The notes: generated from the letters alone by a model not told the origin. A stretch of DNA of 33,245 nucleotides from Ignavibacteriota bacterium (GCA_002746605.1 PDPT01000022.1:1-33245), one strand, 5' to 3'; shown: positions 26,343 to 33,229, numbered from the stretch's first letter. A program made the numbers and translations.

Positions 26343-29147
26343 TTATTTTATTAATATTGTTTTAGTAAGTTCAACATCTTTAGTTTTTAATGCTTTAAAT
26401 TCTATTTCTCCAAAATATAAATTGTTTTCAGGAATAGTTTGTTCAGGCTTATCGAAACTAAAACTTACTTTCTGTTTTATGTTAGGATATAGCAAAATTT
26501 TATTACTGCCGTTTATTAGGGCATTCAAATTAACTTTATTCTTAAAATATGTTTTCTCTGTAATATTTACTTCCATTTTGCTTGGTTTTTCGGCAAAAGC
26601 CGGTATAAATTCGAAAGTATAATTTTGTGTTGTATCAGCAATGTTGCTAACCGAGATTTCAGACTTACTGCTTGATAGCCCACCTATGTTTACGGATTTA
26701 CCCTCAGTATTATAAATCATTAATGCAAAATCAGTAACCTTGTTATAATCTTCTTTAGATAAACTAATTTCAAATGACTTGGCAGCTTCACCTTTAGTTA
26801 AAGTAAATGGGATTTCGTAATTAGTTTGGTTTTCAAGTTCTACAGTATATTTTTTTTGATAACCCAAAAGCTTACCATCAATACTGTATCTTTTAATTTT
26901 GGAAAAATTATTAACTACTTCTATTTCATTTTTTTTATTAAGAGTATTATTTAGAAGTTCAATTCCATCTATTTCGAAACTGAGATTGAATTTAGATTCT
27001 TTTTGCGAAGTAAATTCACCCAAAATAATAAATTCATAAACACCGGGTTGCAAATCTGAAAAATGTTCAACTTTACTGCCTGAATCCGATTTAGTATTTA
27101 AATAACCACGTAATCTTTGTATTCCATCGGGGTCATGTAAATAATATCTCACAGCCGTGAATTCTTTGTTATCCGATGTTACTTGAATATTTAAGTTTGA
27201 ACTTCCGTTAGGAATTTTCAAGAAATACCTTTTGTGCATTCCGGGCTCAACTACTTGATCATCAAAATTTAATTTATAATTGTTTTTCGAAGAGAATTGA
27301 TACGGAATAACTACTGTTGCCATCATGCTGAATTCATACATCTTGGTCTTACCCGCTCTTGATGCTTTAATTTCGGCATTATACAAACCAGGCTCAGTTA
27401 AAATTGAATCGGCTAGCTGTACCTTTACCATTGTAGGTTGATTATTTCTTAAATGAATTTTCTTGTTGATTATTTTTAACCAATCAGCATCAGTACTTAA
27501 ATTAAAAATTCTATAAAACTTTTTATTTTTGTTAGTATCGTCTCGTTTAATTATAAAAGAAAATTTTTCATCGCCGGATAAAAAACTTCCGTCTCTGATA
27601 TATAAGTTAGGAGCAGTTGCTTCGGGCATATTCGGAGCAAAAGACTCAATAGAATATGTTTCGAAGTTTGAAATTTCTTTATTCTTGATTATTTTTTTCA
27701 GTTTGTTATACGCAGCTTCAATGTTGATTAAACCTCCGCCTTGGTCAACAAAATCATAACCTTCCATTGGCTCGGCAGTTTCTCTTAAAACTCTATACAA
27801 TAATCTTGAAGGAATTTTCACATCGGGATATTCGGTTTTAAGAGCACCGAGTAATACGGACATTACACCAGCAGAATATGGTGAAGCCATTGAAGTTCCC
27901 CAGAATCTGTCTCCTCTACTAAAATTAGGAACAGTAGATACACAAGCTCCGGGAGCTACAACATCGGGCTTTAATACTTCTCCGCCTCTGGAACTAAAGT
28001 GCAGAATTATATCTCTATCAAGTGTTGTTCCGTATAAATCATTTCCTACTTCTTGAGCAAGTACGGCTCCAGTAGAAAATATATATTCTGAAGCAGAAGG
28101 CATACCCGCATTAGAAAGTCCGGGTCCTTCATTTCCATTTGATGTTGCAATATATAAGTATGGATTTTCTTCAACTAAATTTTTAATGAAATTTTCAATA
28201 TCCGCTTTGCCTTCTATTTCGGAACCAATACCAAAGCTTAAATTGATAATACATGGCTCTTCTCTTTCCTTAGAAATTTTATCGGCATAGAGAAAACATT
28301 TTTTCATACTTTCGGTTACCGTAGCACCACCGGCAAGATTATTATTACCAAGCTTAAAGCCCATTACATAAGCACCGGGAGCTATTCCATTTAAGTTTGT
28401 ATTCCCTATTTTATTTCCAGCAGAAATTCCTGCACAATGTGTTCCGTGTGAACCGTCATCAAAGAAAAAAGAAACTATCTCTCTTTCATCAAAAATATTG
28501 AGTGCAATAGTAAAAGGCGGAAGTGTTTCATTATTTTCAAAAGTGAATGTATCATTTTTTTCTTTATAATTTCTTAATGGTTTTTCATCGGAAAGATCTT
28601 CATTGTTGTTAGTATCAATATACACAACCCAAAAGACTTCTCCATTTTCATTAACCTTAAATGTTACAAATTCAAATTTATCATTATCATTACCGTTTCC
28701 GTTCACATCATTGGCTCTGCTGCCGGAGTTTTTCCATAGTGATTCTTCTATTGCTCCTATGTAATATTTACCATCGGCAGCTTTATATTTTAATTTATCG
28801 GCACCTTTTATTTTCAATGCATGCTCTTCGTTGATAAAGAAATGTTCATTATCTTCTTCATCTATTTCTGCTTCGTAAAATTTAACATCACCCTGTCCGG
28901 TAAAATCTTGAACATCTATTACTTTTACTTCTCCCGCAGATGTTTTAGTTAAACCATCTATTCCCATATCAACACCAGTATCAAGTACTAAAACTATTGT
29001 TCCTTTTCCATCATACTCGGGGTATTTATCTTGAAATGATTTTACGCTTGTATTTTTAAGCGAAAGAAATGTTTGACTTGTATCTTGTGCCGATAATAAA
29101 ACGGCGATAAAAAAAATGAGTCCAAAAATCCACTTATTTTTCTTCAT
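26343..29147 (-). CDS. Secreted subtilisin-family (S8) protease, tripeptidyl-peptidase-II-like
   Basis: A 934-residue secreted serine protease. A signal peptide (MKKNKWIFGLIFFIAVLLSA) leads into an S8 domain with D56 (VLDTGVD), H237 (GSHGTHCAG), the oxyanion Asn in SNGNEGPG, and S419 (GTSMASP). About 180 residues lie between D56 and H237, far more than in subtilisin. This insert (VKVIDVQDFTGQGDV...GKYYIGAIEE) reads like that of tripeptidyl-peptidase II, as do GIAPGAYVMGFKLG and the long beta-rich C-terminus. TPP II is usually a cytosolic giant complex of about 1250-residue subunits; this one is shorter and exported. Tripeptide release is therefore a family-based inference, and endopeptidase activity is equally possible. 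GAGG precedes the ATG. It is the first gene of an operon with the OPT transporter. Confidence 0.92.
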   Translation of the reverse strand: MKKNKWIFGLIFFIAVLLSAQDTSQTFLSLKNTSVKSFQDKYPEYDGKGTIVLVLDTGVDMGIDGLTKTSAGEVKVIDVQDFTGQGDVKFYEAEIDEEDNEHFFINEEHALKIKGADKLKYKAADGKYYIGAIEESLWKNSGSRANDVNGNGNDNDKFEFVTFKVNENGEVFWVVYIDTNNNEDLSDEKPLRNYKEKNDTFTFENNETLPPFTIALNIFDEREIVSFFFDDGSHGTHCAGISAGNKIGNTNLNGIAPGAYVMGFKLGNNNLAGGATVTESMKKCFLYADKISKEREEPCIINLSFGIGSEIEGKADIENFIKNLVEENPYLYIATSNGNEGPGLSNAGMPSASEYIFSTGAVLAQEVGNDLYGTTLDRDIILHFSSRGGEVLKPDVVAPGACVSTVPNFSRGDRFWGTSMASPYSAGVMSVLLGALKTEYPDVKIPSRLLYRVLRETAEPMEGYDFVDQGGGLINIEAAYNKLKKIIKNKEISNFETYSIESFAPNMPEATAPNLYIRDGSFLSGDEKFSFIIKRDDTNKNKKFYRIFNLSTDADWLKIINKKIHLRNNQPTMVKVQLADSILTEPGLYNAEIKASRAGKTKMYEFSMMATVVIPYQFSSKNNYKLNFDDQVVEPGMHKRYFLKIPNGSSNLNIQVTSDNKEFTAVRYYLHDPDGIQRLRGYLNTKSDSGSKVEHFSDLQPGVYEFIILGEFTSQKESKFNLSFEIDGIELLNNTLNKKNEIEVVNNFSKIKRYSIDGKLLGYQKKYTVELENQTNYEIPFTLTKGEAAKSFEISLSKEDYNKVTDFALMIYNTEGKSVNIGGLSSSKSEISVSNIADTTQNYTFEFIPAFAEKPSKMEVNITEKTYFKNKVNLNALINGSNKILLYPNIKQKVSFSFDKPEQTIPENNLYFGEIEFKALKTKDVELTKTILIK

Positions 29148-29507
29148 TTGTAACCTCGTTATTGTTGCTATATGATTTTATTTTATTTTTTTGCTTATAC
29201 GATTTGCTGTAATCAAACCCGGAATTGAGTAAACTATGCGGAATTATTAAGTTGGAAGGAGATAGAATTGAAGCTGTTAAATTCGGTATTTTATTTTTTT
29301 TACTTGTTCTACACATATAAATAATTGTTAACCAATAATGCGTAAAAGTTTTAATAAGTTTTTTATAAATATTAAATTAGCATTAAAGGAAAAACTTTTT
29401 TATCCTGATATAATTTTACAAAAAGATAACTAAATTGTAATACCAAACTTAAGTTTTTCTGTGGTACTAAACCAACTTTATTTTAAATTATTTTAATGTT
29501 TGTGATG

Positions 29508-29640
29508 TTAAATAAATTTAGGGAAAGTAATTGGAATAATGGTTCCTTGTTTAGGCTGACTTACAATTTCCATTTTTCCGTTCATAAATGATATTAATTT
29601 ATTTGCGAGAGATAATCCCAAACCAGCACCGTCATAAATC
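29508..29640 (-). pseudogene. C-terminal remnant of a histidine kinase (HATPase G2 box to stop)
   Basis: About 44 codons up to a TAA at 29508 read RIYDGAGLGLSLANKLISFM, then NGKMEIVSQPKQGTIIPITF. This is the G2 box and last strands of a HisKA/HATPase kinase of the type 'yeGaGLGLsia.kLv..m.Gkm.v.S..g.GT.f.i..P'. Nothing of the H-, N- or G1-boxes precedes it; upstream sequence switches frame to an unrelated fragment. It is distinct from the intact kinase at 8929-11901, whose G2 region differs. Remnant, not functional. Confidence 0.75.
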
Positions 29641-29752
29641 CTAAGGCTCCAACTGTTATATTACCGCCTGCTACAGCAAGAGCATTCCAAGGATTTCTCA
29701 TATCTTTTAAGCTATACTTATAACCATTAATTCCACCATTTATCATTCCCAT
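29594..29752 (-). pseudogene. Unidentified 52-codon fragment, possibly from an Rhs-type tip
   Basis: ATG at 29752 opens MGMINGGINGYKYSLKDMRN, continuing through PWNALAVAGGNITVGALGF before running into the kinase remnant in another frame and ending at 29594. The Gly-rich GGINGY..W.A...GG...GALG pattern is reminiscent of the linker between Rhs cores and their variable tips. That reading is weak. It may simply be junk fused at an old breakpoint near 29640. Confidence 0.25.
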
Positions 29753-29836
29753 ACTACTACATAATTAATAGTTTAAAATTCTGGGCAATCAATTCCCAGG
29801 TTAAATACTAAAAGAACATACAATACAATCTTATAT

Positions 29837-30063
29837 CTATTTATTCAATCTTTTTTTTGATTTTATTAAATATTCTTTTTTATGCCAACCATTAAGATTA
29901 TTTATGCATGAGAATAATCTATTAAGTTCTTTTTCTCAGCCTATTTTAGCATAAACTTGAGCAACATTAGTAGGTGCTTTGGGATAAACATCTTCTAAAA
30001 TTTTTAATGATTCTTTGATACTAAATTGATTAGTAATTGTTAATGGCAGAAATGTTAATTTTC
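29837..30063 (-). pseudogene. Remnant of a TPR-like protein with an internal stop
   Basis: About 75 codons ending at TAG 29837-29839, with an in-frame TGA at 29936-29938. The readable part, FSIKESLKILEDVYPKAP then NVAQVYAKIG and EKELNRLF, resembles the end of a tetratricopeptide-repeat protein ('a...Lek.y...P..a.vYa.lG.kekal..l'). The upstream side is cut exactly where a transposase fragment begins on the other strand (30067), so an insertion may have broken the gene. Confidence 0.45.
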
Positions 30064-30066
30064 CTT

Positions 30067-30228
30067 ATGCAAGGGCAAAAACAGTACTAAGAAAAATTAT
30101 TTATCAGTTTTCAACTGAGCCAAAGAGTACCTAAAAACAATTTTTATCGATTGCTTAGTGAAGTTTTGGATCTATTCGATATTTTAAAAAAGATATGGAG
30201 AAAAAATTATGGAAATTATTATATTTGA
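30067..30228 (+). mobile_element. N-terminal fragment of an IS1182/IS5-type transposase
   Basis: ATG at 30067 gives MQGQKQY, then an in-frame TAA (30088-30090), then EKLFISFQLSQRVPKNNFYR followed by LLSEVLDLFDILKKIW and a stop at 30226. 'LS.RVP..nFYR.L.EvLDL..l' is the conserved N-terminus of DUF772-type transposases common in Bacteroidota. The catalytic DDE part is missing. Its first 50 bases recur at 32255-32309, so two truncated copies of the same element are present. Inactive remnant. Confidence 0.7.
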
Positions 30229-30421
30229 AAAAAGTAAAAATTTCCAAGGTTAGAGCCTTAACAAAAATTCAAAATTAACTTATCAACAGATATAAAATCT
30301 TTCTAAAACAAAGTATTTTTTATATTTTTAGCATTGTTTAAGAATATTTTGAACTGGATTAGTCGGCTTTGTATTCTTAAGAAACCAAAATCTTTTTTTT
30401 GCATCTAAAAAAGTAATTATT

Positions 30422-31078
30422 GTGAAAAAAATAAAATTAAAAAACTCTAATAAAGAATTTACTGTTGGAAAAATCTTGTGCGTAGGTCGTAATTACGCAA
30501 AACATGCAGAAGAACTTGGTAATGAAGTTCCCGAGTTCCCAATTGTTTTTATGAAACCGGCTTCAACTTTAGTGTATCATGGAGATAATATTATTCATCC
30601 TGATTATTCAAACGAAATGCACCACGAAGTTGAATTGGTTTTACTGATTGGCAAAGAAGTTAAAAGTGCAACTCTTGAAGAAGCTGAAAAATCTATTATT
30701 GGTAATGCAGTTGGATTGGATATGACTTTACGAGATTTACAAAATGAGTTTAGAAAAGACGGAAATCCTTGGACACTTGCAAAATCTTTTGATACATGCG
30801 CAGCAATTTCTGATTTCATTACCAAGGATAATTATAGATTAACCGGAAATGAAAAAATTGAGTTGTATAAAAATGGAAAGATTCAGCAAAAATCCAATTT
30901 GCGTAAAATGATTTTTTCTCCTGCGGAAATTGTAAAATATATTTCCGAAAGAATTACCTTAGAACCGGGCGATTTAATTTTTACCGGAACCCCCGAAGGT
31001 GTAAGTAAGGTAGAAAGAGGAGATGAATTAATATCAAAAATTGAAAATATAGCTGAAATAAAAAATCGAATTATTTAG
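30422..31078 (+). CDS. Fumarylacetoacetate hydrolase-family protein (acylpyruvase / oxaloacetate decarboxylase-like)
   Basis: A 218-residue soluble enzyme of the FAH fold, close in layout to FAHD1-type proteins that cleave acylpyruvates or decarboxylate oxaloacetate. Seen: the N-terminal GRNYAKHAEELGNEVPEFP, FMKPAST, metal ligands E69 and E71 in HHEVELVLLIG, D100 in GLDMTLRDLQ, K121 in LAKSFD, and the closing PGDLIFTGTPEGVSKVERGD. The Mg/Mn-binding residues are complete, so it should be active. The start is GTG at 30422; no ATG fits and the ribosome-binding site is weak. The rhodanese lipoprotein follows after 16 bases on the same strand. The exact substrate within this promiscuous family cannot be fixed by eye. 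It is one of two intact genes in a decayed region. Confidence 0.92.
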   Translation: MKKIKLKNSNKEFTVGKILCVGRNYAKHAEELGNEVPEFPIVFMKPASTLVYHGDNIIHPDYSNEMHHEVELVLLIGKEVKSATLEEAEKSIIGNAVGLDMTLRDLQNEFRKDGNPWTLAKSFDTCAAISDFITKDNYRLTGNEKIELYKNGKIQQKSNLRKMIFSPAEIVKYISERITLEPGDLIFTGTPEGVSKVERGDELISKIENIAEIKNRII

Positions 31079-31094
31079 AAAAAAAAGGGAAAAC

Positions 31095-31481
31095 ATGAAA
31101 AATAAAGTATTTGTTCTACTTTTGTTTATTATTGTGGCAATTTCAAACGTAAGTTGTCAAAATATTGATAATGAGTATAATATAACCGTAAGCGATTTAA
31201 AGGAAGCAATAAAAACGGATTCTAATTTAGTAATACTCGATGTAAGAACTTCACCTGAACTTACTGGTCAACAAGGTAAAATTGAGGATGTTATAAATAT
31301 ACCTTTACAAGAACTAGAAAAACGTATTTCCGAATTAGAAAAATACAAGGATAAAAATTTTGCCGTAATTTGTCGTTCAGGCAATCGTTCCGCTTACGGT
31401 ACAAAAATATTACTAAAAAATGGCTACAAAGCAAAAAATGTTGAAGGTGGAATGAAAGCCTACAACAAACTTTCCAACTAA
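31095..31481 (+). CDS. Rhodanese-like domain protein, exported (probable lipoprotein)
   Basis: A 128-residue protein with an N-terminal signal (KVFVLLLFIIVAISNVSC) and Cys21 at a lipobox-like site. The -3 residue (Asn) is unusual, so lipidation is probable rather than certain. The mature part is a single rhodanese domain: ILDVRTSPEL, INIPLQELEKR and the active-site loop C93-RSGNRS, followed by GYKAKNVEGGM. The CRSGNRS loop keeps the nucleophilic Cys, so sulfur-transfer chemistry is possible. Small exported rhodaneses are thought to act in periplasmic sulfur or redox handling; the acceptor is unknown. GGGA lies 7 bases before the ATG. It is probably cotranscribed with the FAA hydrolase gene; a perfect hairpin follows 13 bases after the stop. 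Confidence 0.92.
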   Translation: MKNKVFVLLLFIIVAISNVSCQNIDNEYNITVSDLKEAIKTDSNLVILDVRTSPELTGQQGKIEDVINIPLQELEKRISELEKYKDKNFAVICRSGNRSAYGTKILLKNGYKAKNVEGGMKAYNKLSN

Positions 31482-31494
31482 TTTTTAGGATGAA

Positions 31495-31523
31495 ATAATT
31501 CCCAAGTAAAACTTGGGAATTAT
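31495..31523 (+). terminator. Perfect 13-bp hairpin after the rhodanese gene
   Basis: ATAATTCCCAAGT (31495-31507) and ACTTGGGAATTAT (31511-31523) with an AAA loop. It begins 13 bases after the stop. There is no U-tract, so it is either a U-less terminator/3'-end stabiliser or an inverted-repeat end of the transposase remnant that follows directly. Confidence 0.6.
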
Positions 31524-31529
31524 AAAATA

Positions 31530-31658
31530 GGTAATGAAAATGTTATTTCTGGTTTACAGAGATTTATCAAAAAAAGGACTATGCCTATTAGAAATTGGGC
31601 TATAGTTTTATCTAATTTTTCTATTTATTTTAACGACAGATTTGAAAATATTCTTTAA
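31530..31658 (+). mobile_element. C-terminal remnant of an IS256 (mutator)-family transposase
   Basis: About 42 codons ending at TAA 31656-31658 read LQRFIKKRTMPIRNWAIVLS, then NFSIYFNDRF. The pattern 'k.WTMPIRdWg..lnqFai.FgdR' is the diagnostic C-terminus of IS256-type transposases, here with Arg for the usual Trp. Nothing of the DDE core precedes it; the frame upstream is the hairpin at 31495-31523. Dead fragment. Confidence 0.75.
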
Positions 31659-31688
31659 CTCTATTTTTTCATTTACACAAAATATTTT

Positions 31689-31865
31689 TCAGTCTCTCCA
31701 AGAACTACCTTCAGAGTCGTAATATCTTGCTCCAAAATAGTTAAGTCCAGTTTCAATGTCTCTCCCTTTTTCTGTGAAGTCGTATCTTTCTGCTTCGCCA
31801 TAGTTTACGTTACGTAAAATATTTCCGTAAGCAAAATAGAGGATCCAACCTCCAAGCACATGTAA
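31689..31865 (-). pseudogene. Rhs repeat-associated core fragment
   Basis: A frame of 58 codons with no start reads GGWILYFAYGNILRNVNYGE, then RYDFTEKGRDIETGLNYFGA and RYYDSEGSSWRD before TGA at 31689. This is the Rhs core signature 'Y..YGnilr...ryrFTGKErD.ETGL.YfGaRYYds..grW', the point where Rhs proteins pass into their variable toxin tip. The 'GRW.S.DP' continuation is replaced by SSWRD-stop. It represents a truncated core left behind by tip exchange or decay. Confidence 0.85.
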
Positions 31866-32062
31866 TTAAAAAGATAACTCTGAATCATATTTTCTTAATT
31901 CTGGTTCTAGTTTATTATTTGTTAATTCTTTTTTCTTAGAATTTTATCACCAATATAAATACCTACTGTACTTCCGGTCCCTTCACCTGCACAAATGGCC
32001 CAACACTTTCTGCCGATAATATTTTTTACTGCATCTTGAAATTTTTCTATTTTATCTATCAT
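31866..32062 (-). pseudogene. Frameshifted small gene, immunity-like
   Basis: ATG at 32062 gives MIDKIEKFQDAVKNIIGRKC, then WAICAGEGTGSTVGIYIGDK before a stop at 31922. A shift in a run of six T (31929-31934) restores a frame reading KELTNNKLEPELRKYDSELSF to a stop at 31866. The joined product 'W...AGeGTGS...l.iGdKi.rkk.LtN..L..e.r.y..E' resembles a small protein I recall near Bacteroidota Rhs tips. Its ATG lies two bases after the toxin-tail stop, the classic toxin-immunity order. The function is inference from context. Confidence 0.5.
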
Positions 32063-32064
32063 TA

Positions 32065-32163
32065 CTAGTATTCTCCATCTTTTATGCGTTCTGCAGCTTC
32101 TTTAAGTTGATCATAATTATAGCTCTGTCTTGATATTTCTTTGTGATATATTTTCCATTGACT
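32065..32163 (-). pseudogene. C-terminal tail of a possible Rhs/polymorphic toxin tip
   Basis: About 32 codons, SQWKIYHKEISRQSYNYDQL then KEAAERIKDGEY, end at TAG 32065-32067. The downstream immunity-like ATG follows after two bases. Upstream the frame runs straight into the structured repeat at 32170-32248, so the body of the protein is gone. I cannot name the toxin family. The call rests on its place between a repeat boundary, an immunity-like gene and an Rhs core. Confidence 0.4.
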
Positions 32164-32169
32164 ATGTGG

Positions 32170-32248
32170 CTGTTGCAGAACGCGTACAAATATATGCAAA
32201 AAAAAGAAGGATAATTAAATTCGTTTTCTTTTACGGAAATGTATATTT
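32170..32248 (+). repeat. Structured repeat, copy A
   Basis: Matches copy B at 33153-33229 over its whole length with one 2-base indel. The conserved left part is CTGTTGCASAACGCGTAS, followed by AAATATA and CAAAAAAAAGA. A hairpin follows (AAAAGAAGG / TTTTCTTTT with two G-U pairs), then YGGAARTGTATATTT. The stem bases differ between copies but pairing is kept. It abuts the toxin-tail fragment on one side and a transposase fragment on the other. Confidence 0.7.
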
Positions 32249-32254
32249 ATGTAA

Positions 32255-32324
32255 CCTTAAGAAAGCAAGGAAAAAATAATACCAAGAAAAATTATTTATC
32301 AGTTTTCAATTAGTGCATTTTTAA
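32255..32324 (+). mobile_element. Second truncated copy of the IS1182/IS5-type transposase start
   Basis: Bases 32284-32309 are identical to 30089-30114 (26 bases), and similarity with some changes extends left to about 32255. The frame reads EKLFISFQL, as in the first copy, then departs (VHF) and stops at 32322. Upstream it carries an indel and a TAA. It is a second, shorter remnant of the same element. Confidence 0.65.
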
Positions 32325-32437
32325 GCTGCTTTAATTTTGATATTTTGAATTTCAATAAAATATAAAACCTCACTTAAAATGAATTAAGCAAGCTTGAGAT
32401 TTATCTCTTTTTATTTTTGGGTGTTGTGCAGCGATTA

Positions 32438-32461
32438 CCAGTGTTAGCAACTGGCTTTTTT
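32438..32461 (+). terminator. Terminator-like hairpin on the plus strand
   Basis: CCAGT (32438-32442) and ACTGG (32450-32454) enclose a 7-base loop, followed by C and six T. It is oriented for plus-strand transcripts although the neighbouring gene is on the minus strand. GGTGTTGTGC at 32420-32429 just before it also occurs in repeat B (33143-33152), so it may be part of a third, partial element rather than a terminator. Confidence 0.4.
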
Positions 32462-32517
32462 GTTTATGCTTTTAGAAACCTCTCAAATCCACAATCGTTT
32501 TTTTATGAACTCTAAAT

Positions 32518-33060
32518 TTAATCTATAATCATCCCTTGAATTTCTTCTTGTATGCCTTTTTCCGTAACAATTATATCTTGCATCATTAAAATAATTAGTT
32601 CTTTCTTGTTAATTCCTGTTTCTTTTATATTTGGATAAAGAAAGTTAAGCAAAAGTTCAATTTTTGACTCCAATAGTTCTTTTTGTTCTTCAATACTAGC
32701 TAGAGCAGATATTTTTTCATATTCCAACAATTCAATTTTTGAACGAGAAACGGCTTTCCAAGAGTTTATTTTAATACTGGGCATATGAATTCCATTGGCT
32801 TTCATCATTACATCAAATATCGAAATCCTATCGTTAGTTCTATAAAAATTTAAGGTATCAATAAGTGTTTTTTGAAAAGACAATTTCTTTATAATATCGT
32901 CATTAGTTTCCTTTAACTCTTCATTTATTGAAGATTTTATCTGGGTAATATATTCCGTGTTTTTTCTATTCTCATTCCAATTATTTATCCACAAGGCAAT
33001 TAAAACTCCCAATAAAACGGGAATCATATCTTTTAGAAATTTCTTAACATTCTCTTTCAT
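32518..33060 (-). CDS. Membrane-anchored hypothetical protein of the DUF6090-like 'LIALWINNWNE' type
   Basis: A 180-residue protein with a basic N-terminus, one membrane helix (about residues 10-26) and the signature VLLGVLIALWINNWNENRK, followed by a long charged helical domain. The signature closely matches the 'ilIgiLIALqINNWNe' start of DUF6090 proteins common in Bacteroidota; their role is unknown. The frame is open 40 codons further to ATG 33180, but those codons read through a structured repeat (33097-33180), so the start at 33060 is preferred. GAAAGAA before it is at best a weak ribosome-binding site. It sits alone between repeat elements like a gene cassette. The C-terminal part (LLNFLYPNIKETG) gives no further clue. 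Confidence 0.75.
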   Translation of the reverse strand: MKENVKKFLKDMIPVLLGVLIALWINNWNENRKNTEYITQIKSSINEELKETNDDIIKKLSFQKTLIDTLNFYRTNDRISIFDVMMKANGIHMPSIKINSWKAVSRSKIELLEYEKISALASIEEQKELLESKIELLLNFLYPNIKETGINKKELIILMMQDIIVTEKGIQEEIQGMIID

Positions 33061-33096
33061 TTCTTTCTTCTTTTCGGAATTTTTGTCTTGCTTGTA

Positions 33097-33164
33097 GCTA
33101 ACGGTTTGGCTATGCGCAGTGTCCCGCAGGGCATTGCGTATAGGTGTTGTGCCTGTTGCACAAC
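33097..33164. repeat. Two-hairpin element upstream of the DUF6090-like gene
   Basis: GCTAACGG at 33097 is followed by hairpin 1 (CTATGCGCA 33110-33118 / TGCGTATAG 33135-33143, one G-T pair, with a further imperfect inner stem) and hairpin 2 (GTTGTGC 33146-33152 / GCACAAC 33158-33164, 5-base loop). It is clearly richer in G and C than its surroundings. The layout resembles integron cassette recombination sites, but the two ends are not complementary as attC requires. Confidence 0.55.
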
Positions 33165-33229
33165 GCGTAGAAATATACAAAAAAAAGAGATCTAATCTAA
33201 GTTAATCTCTTTTATGGAAGTGTATATTT
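33153..33229 (+). repeat. Structured repeat, copy B
   Basis: Counterpart of copy A at 32170-32248. Its hairpin is AAAAGAGAT (33183-33191) and ATCTCTTTT (33205-33213) with a 13-base loop, then ATGGAAGTGTATATTT. The left end overlaps hairpin 2 of the two-hairpin element, which copy A has lost. The window ends 16 bases beyond it. Confidence 0.7.

Larger units (their letters stand above)
29317..30421. other. Gene graveyard I: 1.1 kb of decayed fragments
   Basis: No intact gene fills this stretch. From left to right it holds 190 bases of AT-rich leader of the subtilase operon, a histidine-kinase C-terminus, an overlapping fragment of unknown origin, a TPR-like remnant with an internal stop, and a transposase N-terminus. 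These are listed separately. Bases 30229-30421 carry nothing recognisable apart from the start region of the FAA hydrolase gene. A short 5-bp hairpin (CTGGG / CCCAG, 29781-29799) lies between two of the fragments. Confidence 0.7.
31482..32517. other. Gene graveyard II: Rhs, immunity, transposase and repeat fragments
   Basis: No intact gene is present. In order: a perfect hairpin, an IS256-type transposase C-terminus (plus), an Rhs core fragment, a frameshifted immunity-like gene and a toxin-tail fragment (all minus), a structured repeat, a second transposase N-terminus copy, and a terminator-like hairpin. Each is listed separately. Bases 32325-32400 show nothing recognisable. Confidence 0.7.

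Noticed and set aside
29134..29316. 60-codon minus-strand frame just upstream of the subtilase gene
   Set aside because: It overlaps the subtilase start by 14 bases, has low-complexity Lys/Asn/Ser content and no family resemblance. It more likely is leader sequence containing the promoter and ribosome-binding site.
30193..30240. Short peptide beginning MEIIIFEKSKNFQG on the plus strand
   Set aside because: The start resembles small DNA-binding proteins of Bacteroidota, but it is only 14 residues and overlaps the transposase remnant in another frame.
33097..33164. Canonical integron attC site
   Set aside because: The ends (GCTAACG and the far side) are not complementary R boxes, and no integrase gene is in the window. 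Only a resemblance is claimed.
33061..33180. 40-codon N-terminal extension of the DUF6090-like protein
   Set aside because: The codons come from the structured repeat, not from protein-like sequence, and the membrane-anchor family normally starts close to its helix.
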